A stretch of 35,214 bases of DNA, taken from contig CAZGWE010000010.1 in NCBI GenBank assembly GCA_964529405.1, positions 1-35,214 on the forward strand, given 5' to 3'. Position 1 is the first letter of the stretch, and each line of letters begins with the position of its first letter. Both the position numbers and the translations under genes were made by a program. Positions 9,501-15,806 of the stretch are shown here, piece after piece. The notes below the pieces were generated by a model. That model worked only from the letters and a program-made list of their open reading frames with translations. It was not told where the DNA came from and made no database searches. The stretch is from CAZGWE01 sp964529405. Lineage in GTDB: Bacteria > Patescibacteriota > UBA1384 > XYA2-FULL-43-10 > 1-14-0-10-43-13.

Positions 9501-9848
9501 GAAAATAAAGCTGAAGTGGGCTGCCAATATAGCAAAGATGAGAACGGGTAATATTTTCTTGATCCCATAGGTATTGATATTAAGTCTAAGAATTTGGGCA
9601 AATGCTATAAAAATAAGAACAGCGATAATAATATAATCGACTTTTTCAATTATTTGTTGCCAAACAAAAATTACGCCCAGCGGATTGTTGTTTTTGTTGG
9701 CAAGTACGTCCTGCACCGGTTGCATATTCCAAGCAGCATGGGCTTCTTTAGAAAAAGAGATAGCGATTAGAAAAGAAATAGCAATAAAAAAACAGTACAA
9801 AGCTAATTGTCTAATACCGATATGTGATTTGTTCTTATATTTTTGCAT
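6600..9848 (-). CDS. VirB6/TrbL-like polytopic membrane protein with large soluble C-terminal domain
   Basis: 1082 aa from the ATG of MQKYKNKSHIG, chosen because it gives a clean signal sequence (hydrophobic core at about 15-32, AHA-A cleavage-like site at 38-39). The open frame upstream overlaps the previous gene. Further helices lie at about 68-86, 99-128, 171-196, 198-216, 236-256 and 260-278, the VirB6/TrbL pattern of an inner-membrane channel subunit, with the typical WWSNFFKWTFMP loop between the fourth and fifth. Residues 290-1082 are hydrophilic and helical. They include a coiled coil at about 565-640 (EIETLNQTMRQLDEEIPELRRQL) and a Pro/Thr/Gln tail. Extended VirB6 proteins of this sort occur in Rickettsia and CPR loci. 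Confidence 0.8.
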   Translation of the reverse strand: MQKYKNKSHIGIRQLALYCFFIAISFLIAISFSKEAHAAWNMQPVQDVLANKNNNPLGVIFVWQQIIEKVDYIIIAVLIFIAFAQILRLNINTYGIKKILPVLIFAILAAHFSFIFCRFIIDIANIAMKLLLEMGKSGAIKEAKGTIEKFPDIFQGLENSMATPKTLAQILPSLFYTILVIAVAIMVYILAYLFLIRNWVIYFLVSIAPLAFMATVLPQTKSVFKQWWSNFFKWTFMPLVSIFWLWLGAVFATVINLDSPFMAFVFALVVFYLAITTPFKMGGAVMQQWGGLGKKIWGATGGNIVKGARERASSWGSEQWAKQGASKNSLNPFRAMIQAGKRNQEYIEHHKAKAKNYDEAATASVRLDNDKIRQMINERRSYGGNLEQAELKILEAFQDTEAGKKWMQGRENYLATNAMLQSQISAADKKAKEIFRASLPMEELGEHYDEQRNIINRDGKVIRTRAEIEERAAMFAETLAAQRRGQTAEVKAAELDKWMITQMNKKSGIFANERYRTITDEYFKAISRGKTLDEMVSRSESKELENIWGIQAEVHNMSELYKNNNKEIETLNQTMRQLDEEIPELRRQLLAADEVDLETMNRLQSSIDQKEEERRRAPEKIQQLTTDNQEIIRQAQIRINDPALRPHIAGMIDPQTGQPIGLEGLVPSEVEDPGQRRDLADLIKKRIGKLLGPEIESDAQKIIKENQSSEQVAEKLSAFGDKLINFLAGGANTFKNTAEENRDIEAHLLALNTFANRFGADGLLAREQLAMIQVPETIRRTTKDYNEDIFKIAGYSDPSNPKQQSRIKTLLQNIIAPEIGNLTQFAQTVLGEITNMDREARIAHLTRRATEINRQIDRATSEAAIKALKGDMVSRSRERTEGIGNLLLDNLRKQPRSGVSGPTTSFLSLGSSTTVAESVNTGVINAANATNRMAQQGMIAPNGEILSYTRALNQLVAGNTQVGQEQLRLLRENLGEARAQTTYLKNQEYRQAAVETLRAAGVKDQTEDIITGLSSTFQKAHEEAMEAQKNGESYQRTLVEHVSGYFKQTPALAQHQSFDFNTALNQPQISSPTETTTPPPQA

Positions 9849-9888
9849 ATTCAATTCGGAATCAAAAATCAAGATGATACATATTGTT

Positions 9889-11583
9889 TTACGTAGAGTT
9901 ATAGCCATGTAAACCAAGTGCCATAAACAACATAGCCTTGGCACCTGTCAGCAATGGTTTTGCTAAACCTTGAATCATTGTAATAACAACACAGAAGGCG
10001 TTTAGAATTGCTCCGGATACTGACATACCTGCTTTTGGACATCCCTCGTCGAGTTCCTCATTGTAACCTGAGAGTTCGCTACCCAACTGAGTGGCTAATT
10101 TATCAGCCATGGCTAGATTCTTCTTTTCATTATCCATCTGTGCTTGCGTAAATCCAGCCTGAGTAATCCCAGCATTAGTCACGCACTCATGAAAAGCGAT
10201 ATGATGTTTAGCATACATAAGAGCAGTAATCAGTTCAAAATATTTCTCATTTGCATCTGCCCTGATTTTGTTTTTGTATTGATCAACTCCCATCTGAGTA
10301 ATAGTGATAGCTGTAATTCCTATTAGTACCCACACGCCAGGAGAAGCCGTGGCAAAAGATTTAGATCCAGCAGCAGTTCCGCCGGCTGCTGCATCTCCGG
10401 TGGCATATCCATGAAACCGTGCCCATTCTAAATCTTCCGGGTTGATTGGTGGTTTAGCAACTGACCAAAAACGATTTGATTTTAAACCATCAACAATTTT
10501 GGCTCCGGTTCTGGTTGATACATCCAAGAATTTAGCAGCTCCGGCAGTACCGCCGGCAACAAGAAGAGGGTTGCTAAAATATTTGCTTGCTGTTTCTGAA
10601 AACCAGTTATCGCCATTCTTGCTGATCAGTTCAAAGGGGATACTTTCAACAGAATTAACGGTGTCTTGGTAGGACTGGAGAAAATCAGAATAAAGGAAGT
10701 GCTTATTTGGATATAGTTTTGAGTCATTCAGATTGGTAAAATCTGAATAGTAAAGACGATAAATTTCTTCATCGCGACTTTTGTTCCTAAATGGGTTTTC
10801 AAAAGTTGTCCCTTCAGTTTTTATCCGTGCGTTCAATTCCTCTAATGGTTTAAAATTTTCAGAAGAAATCGGTCTAATTACCATATCTTTGCATTCTTGA
10901 GGAAGAGAATAATAGTCGAGTTCGCCCTCCACTGATGTGTTGGCAATTTTAATTTCCCCGCTGCCGTTAAGATATTTTTGGATTTCTGTTAACAAAAATT
11001 CTCCTTCAGTGTTTACTTGAATACTTGAAGGGTTAATTTTTTCCATATAGGCAACGATATTTGCATTTTGCCGGTTGTTGCCTACGAATTTCATTGCCCC
11101 CTCTCTCCATTGTCCAAGTTTTGAAAGAATCCCACCAATTTCCCAATATTTTTGTCCCCTGTTATCGTTTTTAGCTTCTAGCCATATATAATATTCTCCA
11201 GCCGGCGCATAATCCCTTTTAACTAGGAATAACTGTGATTCATAATTACTGCTATCATCGGTGATGTTTCCATAATTTAAGTATACAGTTCCCCAGGGAT
11301 TGCCACTATCATCAATTTGTTGAGTTTTAGTAGTCCCGTTTTCATTATATTTCACCCAAAGCGTTAGGTGCGATCCCAGGCCGCTACCTAAGACTTTGGT
11401 AGTTACGGATCGCCAATCATATGCTCTGTCTGAAAAATCAGCGGCTTTTACAATGTTCAAGTAATTTCCAAAGACCAAAACAAAAGCAACTAATAAAACC
11501 ATAAGTCGAGAGGTTAATCCATTCATTCGCGAAAAGAATAATTTTGTTTTAAATTCACTTTTTGCTAAATTTTTTCTAAGCAC
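9889..11583 (-). CDS. Secreted/membrane protein of unknown function, first gene of the secretion operon
   Basis: 564 aa starting at GTG with GGAGG seven bases upstream. A signal peptide (hydrophobic core at about 26-45, cleavage near KAA-DFS at 47-48) is followed by about 360 residues of Tyr/Asn-rich mixed strand and helix, probably outside the membrane. Then come a Gly/Ala-rich linker, a helix at about 415-431, a Cys-containing loop (Cys467, Cys515) and one or two hydrophobic helices at 521-558 at the very C-terminus. I recognise no domain. Position and topology suggest a surface-exposed part of the secretion apparatus that precedes the VirB6-like protein. It is transcribed from the promoter at 11692-11720 after a leader of about 100 bases. 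Confidence 0.7.
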   Translation of the reverse strand: MLRKNLAKSEFKTKLFFSRMNGLTSRLMVLLVAFVLVFGNYLNIVKAADFSDRAYDWRSVTTKVLGSGLGSHLTLWVKYNENGTTKTQQIDDSGNPWGTVYLNYGNITDDSSNYESQLFLVKRDYAPAGEYYIWLEAKNDNRGQKYWEIGGILSKLGQWREGAMKFVGNNRQNANIVAYMEKINPSSIQVNTEGEFLLTEIQKYLNGSGEIKIANTSVEGELDYYSLPQECKDMVIRPISSENFKPLEELNARIKTEGTTFENPFRNKSRDEEIYRLYYSDFTNLNDSKLYPNKHFLYSDFLQSYQDTVNSVESIPFELISKNGDNWFSETASKYFSNPLLVAGGTAGAAKFLDVSTRTGAKIVDGLKSNRFWSVAKPPINPEDLEWARFHGYATGDAAAGGTAAGSKSFATASPGVWVLIGITAITITQMGVDQYKNKIRADANEKYFELITALMYAKHHIAFHECVTNAGITQAGFTQAQMDNEKKNLAMADKLATQLGSELSGYNEELDEGCPKAGMSVSGAILNAFCVVITMIQGLAKPLLTGAKAMLFMALGLHGYNST

Positions 11584-11691
11584 CCTATTCCCTCCATAGC
11601 TTGTTTACCCTTTTCTACTTTTGCACTTAGCACTTTTAACCCTCGCGTAGCCCGTCGGACGAAGCGGGGTTGTCTTTTTGCTCTCCTCTCC

Positions 11692-11720
11692 ATTCTACCC
11701 GCAAATCCCGCCCTTGACAA
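11692..11720 (-). promoter_or_regulatory. Promoter of the secretion operon, overlapping a divergent promoter
   Basis: Minus strand TTGTCA (11720-11715), 17-base spacer, TAGAAT (11697-11692). The -35 element shares five bases with the -35 of the plus-strand promoter at 11714-11742, so RNA polymerase could not occupy both at once. The leader to the GTG at 11583 contains a GC-rich stretch with CGTCCGACG. Confidence 0.65.
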
Positions 11721-11742
11721 AGTTGAAGTCTTATACTAAGAT
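11714..11742 (+). promoter_or_regulatory. Promoter of a candidate small RNA
   Basis: TTGACA (11714-11719), 17-base spacer, TAAGAT (11737-11742). It drives transcription to the right into a short hairpin unit with no credible gene. Confidence 0.6.
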
Positions 11743-11748
11743 TAATCC

Positions 11749-11808
11749 AGATCACGATGAGAGGCCACACCTAAGGTTTTGTCCGAAGGTTAATGCCTCT
11801 CTTTTTTG
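11749..11808 (+). ncRNA. Candidate small RNA of about 60 nt ending in an intrinsic terminator
   Basis: Transcription from the promoter at 11714 would meet GAGAGGC (11759-11765), which pairs perfectly with GCCTCTC (11795-11801) and is followed by six Ts. The 29-base loop contains a nested ACCT/AGGT pair. A five-codon frame, ATG-AGA-GGC-CAC-ACC-TAA, begins at the left arm but has no ribosome binding site. The unit could be a stand-alone sRNA, or an attenuator whose downstream gene is lost, since downstream on this strand nothing is coded. It ends ten bases before the 3' end of the 39-aa gene on the other strand. Confidence 0.45.
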
Positions 11809-11817
11809 TACTCGAGT

Positions 11818-11937
11818 TTATTGCTTTTTCTGTTTTTTTCTTTTGCGTCGCATTTCCAGTATTCCCGGCAATGAAATAATGGCTATTATCAGTCCGAAAA
11901 TGGCTATTATCAGGTAAAAAATAAGCAAATCATTCAT
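11818..11937 (-). CDS. 39-aa single-helix membrane protein
   Basis: Too short for usual ORF cut-offs. It reads MNDLLIFYLIIAIFGLIIAI, then SLPGILEMRRKRKKQKKQ and a stop. One hydrophobic helix is at about residues 4-24 and the tail is very basic, so it is a type I-like small inner-membrane protein with a cytoplasmic positive tail. Its ATG overlaps the stop of the 69-aa gene upstream and has GAGGAG five bases before it, which is strong evidence for translation. It is the last gene of the uppP-TPR-69aa group. Function unknown; small regulators or assembly factors of membrane complexes look like this. Confidence 0.65.
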   Translation of the reverse strand: MNDLLIFYLIIAIFGLIIAIISLPGILEMRRKRKKQKKQ

Positions 11938-12139
11938 TCGTCTCCTCGTTTTTTATAATTAGCCAAATAGACAAAGACCAAAACGTGATGGCGCCTAACG
12001 ATCCGGCTATGACTGGCAACCAGCTAAAATCTCCAACGATGAAAGGGATCGCAATAGATCCAACGCAAATCTGAGCGATATCGGTACAGATTTCAGATAA
12101 TTTTTCGTAAATTGGCGGAGACAACAATAGAGCTCTCAT
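11930..12139 (-). CDS. 69-aa two-helix membrane protein
   Basis: Unrecognised. After an amphipathic start (MRALLLSPPIYEKLSEIC), two hydrophobic segments lie at about residues 22-36 and 41-62, then a short acidic tail. The ATG overlaps the TGA of the TPR gene (ATGA), so translation is coupled. It is followed by the 39-aa gene with an eight-base overlap. The pair may form a small membrane complex with the TPR protein. Confidence 0.6.
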   Translation of the reverse strand: MRALLLSPPIYEKLSEICTDIAQICVGSIAIPFIVGDFSWLPVIAGSLGAITFWSLSIWLIIKNEETNE

Positions 12140-12777
12140 TTTTGGGCTTCTTTAATGAAATCCAGTGTTGGTTGGTAAGTCGGGTCCAGGTCTTTGGCTT
12201 TGTTAAGTGCCTCTTGTGCTCTGGATTTATAATCAGCCCTGATCTCGTTTTTCATCTCCACCAGTTCGGCGGTCTTTAGGTTGGCGATGCCCAAATAAAG
12301 CCAAGCGTCGCGGTAGGTCGGGTCCATTTCGGTGGCGGTTGCGGCCGGGATGATGGCCAGCTGGTACTCCCCGTCTTCGATCAGTTTTTTTGATAGTTTA
12401 ACCGCCTCGGTTTCATTTTTGGGTACCGTCGTGGCGCGGTCGAAAAGCGCCAGCTTATCGGTTGTTTTATTCTCCTCATAAAACCTCTCCAAGGTCAGGA
12501 TGTTTCTGGAGGCGTTCTCGGCCAGATTTCTTCTCTCGGCGGCTGTGTCATCCTTCGGTTTTAATATCAGAGCCTTCTGATAATCCAAATCGGCGCTAAT
12601 ATATTTACTTCGGATCAGAAGGCTATCTCCAGCTTCAACATACCGATTGGCCAGCTTCCCGCGCACAGGCAGGGTGCCGAAGTAGAGAACCAGAAAAAGC
12701 GTGACGATAATAATAAGCCATTTGATGGTGAGTCTGTACTTTTGCGCTGGTTTTATTTTCGACAGTTCTTTTTCCAT
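12136..12777 (-). CDS. Membrane-anchored TPR protein
   Basis: 213 aa. A basic N-terminus, one membrane helix at about 17-36, then helix pairs with tetratricopeptide character: AGDSLLIRSKYISADLDYQKALILKPKD (48-76), and two more around 131-153 (LIEDGEYQLAIIPAATATEMDP) and 154-202 (YRDAWLYLGIANLKTAEL ... ALNKAKDLDP). TPRs bind proteins, so this is probably a scaffold on the outer face of the membrane. It follows uppP by 15 bases and overlaps the 69-aa gene by four. No pathway can be named. Confidence 0.75.
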   Translation of the reverse strand: MEKELSKIKPAQKYRLTIKWLIIIVTLFLVLYFGTLPVRGKLANRYVEAGDSLLIRSKYISADLDYQKALILKPKDDTAAERRNLAENASRNILTLERFYEENKTTDKLALFDRATTVPKNETEAVKLSKKLIEDGEYQLAIIPAATATEMDPTYRDAWLYLGIANLKTAELVEMKNEIRADYKSRAQEALNKAKDLDPTYQPTLDFIKEAQK

Positions 12778-12792
12778 ATGCGGTTGGCATCA

Positions 12793-13620
12793 TTAATGAA
12801 GTAGATACAATCCAGTCACTATTACTGCTACCGCAATCCTGTACCACAAAAAAACAGTGAAGTCGCTCTTCTCTAGATATTGTAGCAAATATTTGATAGC
12901 CAGAAAACCGAATATGGTGGAGGCGGCAAATCCCAGCCAAAATGCCAAGCCGGTGTTAATTCCGGCGATATGGCGAAGGTTGAACAGAAAAGCGCCCAGA
13001 ATGGCGGGTGTGCCAAGAAGAAAAGAAAACCTGGCAGCGCTTTGGCGGTCCATACCCTGGGCGCGCGCCATAGACATGGTGATACCCGACCGGGAAACGC
13101 CCGGGATAAGAGCAACGGCTTGGACCGAACCAATGAGAAAAGATTGCCGATAACTCAAGGTCGAAAGCTTGAAGTTTTTTGGGGACTTTTTGTCAACCAG
13201 CCAAAGAATTAAGCCGAAGACAATTAAGTTGAAAGAGATAAGCAGGTTGGAGTTCAACTTTGTTTCGACGTAATCATTTAAGATGAAGCCGACTACGGCT
13301 GCCGGGATTGAAGCTGCCAGAATCTGCCATAGAAGGTTCTTGGGATACTTGGCCACTTCCGGATCAAAAGGGATGTTTTCGATTGTCTTGCTTTTTGTTC
13401 CGAAAGCCCGGGCGATAATGGCGAGCCAGTCTTTCCAGAAAAAAGCGATGATGGCGATGGCGGTGCCAAAGTGCAGGGCCACGTCAAAGGCAAGCCGGCC
13501 ATCCGGACTCCACTTAAAAAGATTTTGCAGAATTGTCAAGTGGCCGGAAGAAGAAATCGGCAGAAATTCGCTGACGCCCTGGACGGCTCCGATAAAGATT
13601 GATTGGAAGATATTGTCCAT
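12793..13620 (-). CDS. uppP: Undecaprenyl-diphosphatase UppP (BacA)
   Basis: 275 aa, the normal length. It removes one phosphate from undecaprenyl diphosphate so that the lipid carrier can be reused for peptidoglycan and other wall polymers. The family motifs are intact: EFLPISSSGHL (18-28) with the catalytic Glu/Ser/His cluster, and PGVSRSG (173-179). Seven to eight membrane helices are evident. It is the first gene of a minus-strand group with the TPR protein and two tiny membrane proteins, and it is divergent from a PAP2 phosphatase that may do the same reaction by a different mechanism. Confidence 0.95.
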   Translation of the reverse strand: MDNIFQSIFIGAVQGVSEFLPISSSGHLTILQNLFKWSPDGRLAFDVALHFGTAIAIIAFFWKDWLAIIARAFGTKSKTIENIPFDPEVAKYPKNLLWQILAASIPAAVVGFILNDYVETKLNSNLLISFNLIVFGLILWLVDKKSPKNFKLSTLSYRQSFLIGSVQAVALIPGVSRSGITMSMARAQGMDRQSAARFSFLLGTPAILGAFLFNLRHIAGINTGLAFWLGFAASTIFGFLAIKYLLQYLEKSDFTVFLWYRIAVAVIVTGLYLLH

Positions 13621-13740
13621 ATGGCTATTCTAACATTACTAGACGAAAAGAAGAAGTATCAAATCCTGGGTTATGCAATTTAGCAATCTAGTAATTTAGC
13701 AATATTGAGCCAAAGGCCCAAGTTGTGCTAAAATATCTTC

Positions 13741-14307
13741 ATGGTTAACATCATTGACTTTTTGCGTCGTTACGACTTTTCAATCTATTACTATCTTTAC
13801 AACCATGGCCTGAATTCTGCTCTTTTCGGGAAGCTGTTTTATCTGTTTGCCCGTTACGGCATCGTTATTTTTCTCTTTTCTTTTGCCTACCTGATCTGGA
13901 TGAAGAAGATTAATGCCTTTATCTGCTCATTCATTGCCATGACGATAGGCGGATTGCTCGACCTAATAATTTTTATGTTTTGGCAGCGCCCGCGTCCTTT
14001 TGTCTCCCACGGTTTGTCGCTGCCGTACCGCATTGACGAAATGGCGGAGAGAATAAGTTCCTTTCCCTCCAGCCACACCTATATCATTTTCGCCATCGCT
14101 ACGAGCGTTTTTCTGTACGGGCACAAAAAATTGGGTAGCGTCTTGTTTATCTTGGCCATAATGACTGCGGCGAGCAGAATCGGCACCGGCTTGCACTATC
14201 CTTCAGATACCATCGGCGGGGCAATTTTGGGCATACTGTCCGGTTATTTAGCTTATCGCTTTGTCCGTAAAAATGAGGGGTATTGGGAATACCACGACGA
14301 AACATGA
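13741..14307 (+). CDS. PAP2-family phosphatase, probably BcrC-like undecaprenyl-diphosphatase
   Basis: 188 aa with five to six membrane helices. The three phosphatase motifs are QRPRP (82-86, from KX6RP), PSSH (109-112) and SRIGTGLHYPSD (145-156) with the catalytic His152. Members of this size in bacteria dephosphorylate undecaprenyl diphosphate (BcrC/YbjG) or phosphatidylglycerol phosphate; the divergent uppP supports the first. A -10-like TAAAAT at 13729-13734 with TTGAGC 18 bases upstream would start the message almost at the ATG, so it may be leaderless. The stop overlaps the xer start (ATGA). Confidence 0.85.
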   Translation: MVNIIDFLRRYDFSIYYYLYNHGLNSALFGKLFYLFARYGIVIFLFSFAYLIWMKKINAFICSFIAMTIGGLLDLIIFMFWQRPRPFVSHGLSLPYRIDEMAERISSFPSSHTYIIFAIATSVFLYGHKKLGSVLFILAIMTAASRIGTGLHYPSDTIGGAILGILSGYLAYRFVRKNEGYWEYHDET

Positions 14308-15350
14308 AAGATTTGTTCGAGCTAAAACGTGAATTTCTTGAATATTGCGAGTTGGATAAGGGTCAATCCGTTTTGACAATTGCCAACTACGACCGGTATC
14401 TGTCTAAATTTTTGGATTGGTTGAAATTGCGGAAGACTGCAAATCCACAAATAGACAACGGGCTAATCGATAGCAGACAACAGAAAGATCAGGAATTAAA
14501 TGTTTGCCGTCCGCCGTCCATTGATGCCAATAACGATTCTTCCGCTTTGCTCCCCGCCGACATTGACCAGGAGGCTGTTCGGGAATATCGGCTCTATGTT
14601 AACCGTCTAGGCGACCGGAACGGCCGGGAACTTAAGAAAAACACTCAAAACTATCATCTCTTAGCTCTGCGGGCGTTTCTGAAATATCTGGCTTTTCGCA
14701 GTATCCCCTCTCTCTCGCCCGAGAAGGTCTCTATTGCTAAGATTGGTGACCGCCAGATCACTTTTCTGAAATCAGAGGAGTTGGACATGATGCTTAAGGC
14801 GGGTGAACCTAAAGCCCGCAGCAGTTTGCGGGATAGAACTATTCTGGAAGTTTTGTTCTCCACTGGCCTGCGGGTTTCCGAACTGGCGGCCCTGAGTATT
14901 TTTGATCTTTCTTTTGAAAGGGGCGAGATTGCTATTTTGGGTAAGGGCAAGAAGGTGAGAATAGTATTTTTATCGGAGAGCGCCCTAGGGTGGATCAAAA
15001 AGTATCTTGGAGCGCGAGGAGCAGATCGATCAGACGATTCTCCCCTCTTTCTCTCCAATCGCGGCGAGCGATTAACTGTTCGTTCGATCGAACGTGTTGT
15101 CGAGAAAGCAGCCAAAGTAGCCGGAATAACAAAAAATGTCTCGCCGCACACCTTGAGACATTCGTTTGCTACCGACCTGCTGATGTCGGGAGCCGATATT
15201 CGAAGCGTCCAATCACTTTTGGGCCACTCATCGGTAGCGACAACCCAGATTTACACCCATGTCACGGACCAGCATTTAAGAGAGGTGCATCAAACATTTC
15301 ATGGGAAAAGTTTGAATCAAGATGATCAGTTAAAAACTGATAAACATTGA
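14304..15350 (+). CDS. xerC: Tyrosine site-specific recombinase, XerC/XerD type
   Basis: 348 aa from the ATG that overlaps the PAP2 stop; a TTG at 14283 is rejected. Xer recombinases resolve chromosome dimers at dif. The catalytic set is complete: Arg190 (STGLRVSEL), a Lys near 214-216 (GKGKKVR), His282 and Arg285 (HTLRHSF), His308 (LLGHSS), Tyr317 (QIYTHV). The N-terminal SAM-like domain is interrupted after KLRKTANP by about 40 low-complexity residues (about 44-84, IDNGLIDSRQQKDQE...PPSIDANNDSSALL), which explains the extra length over the usual 300 aa. Their DNA (14440-14560) resembles the dispersed repeats. C or D cannot be told apart from one copy. Confidence 0.88.
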   Translation: MKDLFELKREFLEYCELDKGQSVLTIANYDRYLSKFLDWLKLRKTANPQIDNGLIDSRQQKDQELNVCRPPSIDANNDSSALLPADIDQEAVREYRLYVNRLGDRNGRELKKNTQNYHLLALRAFLKYLAFRSIPSLSPEKVSIAKIGDRQITFLKSEELDMMLKAGEPKARSSLRDRTILEVLFSTGLRVSELAALSIFDLSFERGEIAILGKGKKVRIVFLSESALGWIKKYLGARGADRSDDSPLFLSNRGERLTVRSIERVVEKAAKVAGITKNVSPHTLRHSFATDLLMSGADIRSVQSLLGHSSVATTQIYTHVTDQHLREVHQTFHGKSLNQDDQLKTDKH

Positions 15351-15441
15351 GAATGGACAGCGGATGATAGAGAATTGATCTTGAAGATGGAAATTGGAAG
15401 CTGGATCATTCTATCTTCTATTTTCTACCGTCTATCATCAA
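15351..15441. repeat. Family A inverted repeat after the xer gene
   Basis: The right end as reverse complement reads TTGATGATAGACGGTAGAAA, continuing with ATAGAAGATAGAA. The left part contains GAATGGACAGCGGATGATAG and TTGAAGATGGAAATTGGAAG. It matches the ends of the elements at 4312 and 32184. Confidence 0.7.
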
Positions 15442-15451
15442 ATCTTTTGAT

Positions 15452-15625
15452 TTACTGATCTTCTTTTGGCAGATCTTCCCACATATCCATCACTTCAACT
15501 TTGTAGCAATCATTATTTCTACAGGAAGTTATCGAAGCTTTAATCTCTTCAATACGATGCATGCCGTCATTGATTTTGACGTTGGTTTTCGGATCTTTAA
15601 TTTCTTTGATTTTTATTTTGGTCAT
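15452..15625 (-). CDS. 57-aa small protein with a CxxxxC pair
   Basis: Below the usual length cut but well supported. The ATG at 15625 is preceded by TAGGAGGGG, a near-perfect ribosome binding site, and by a consensus promoter at 15744-15772. The protein begins MTKIKIKEIKDPKTNVKIND, has a central Cys35-x4-Cys40 pair (CRNNDC), and ends in an acidic VMDMWEDLPKEDQ. It is soluble and highly charged with no signal peptide. I do not recognise the family. The Cys pair could bind metal or form a disulfide. It is monocistronic: murE ends upstream in a terminator, and family A repeat DNA follows. Confidence 0.72.
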   Translation of the reverse strand: MTKIKIKEIKDPKTNVKINDGMHRIEEIKASITSCRNNDCYKVEVMDMWEDLPKEDQ

Positions 15626-15743
15626 TGCGCCCCTCCTAGGGCATTGATCGTGGAACTTGAATCGTGAAGCTTGGAACCGCCTAACAATTTATTTCATTGG
15701 TGTTTTTCTTGCGCTTTAAGCTTCGGGTTCAGGAAATTAAATC

Positions 15744-15772
15744 AGTATAACAAAAAAAAGACCGAGTGTCAA
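15744..15772 (-). promoter_or_regulatory. Consensus promoter of the 57-aa gene, embedded in the murE terminator
   Basis: Minus strand TTGACA (15772-15767), exactly 17 bases, TATACT (15749-15744). The start point would lie about 110 bases before the ATG. The -35 hexamer is the loop of the hairpin that ends murE, and its T-run is the promoter spacer. Confidence 0.85.
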
Positions 15773-15777
15773 CGGTC
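15754..15777 (-). terminator. Intrinsic terminator of murE
   Basis: On the minus strand GACCG, an eight-base loop TTGACACT, CGGTC, then eight Ts. The stem is short (5 bp) but GC-rich, and the hairpin lies some 30 bases after the murE stop. The same bases form the promoter of the next gene. Confidence 0.65.
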
Positions 15778-15806
15778 GATTATTAATCAAGCGTCCGGGA
15801 TTGATG

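Noticed and set aside
11678..11917. 79-codon plus-strand frame over the small-RNA region
   Set aside because: It runs through a promoter and a terminator and opposes the better supported 39-aa gene.
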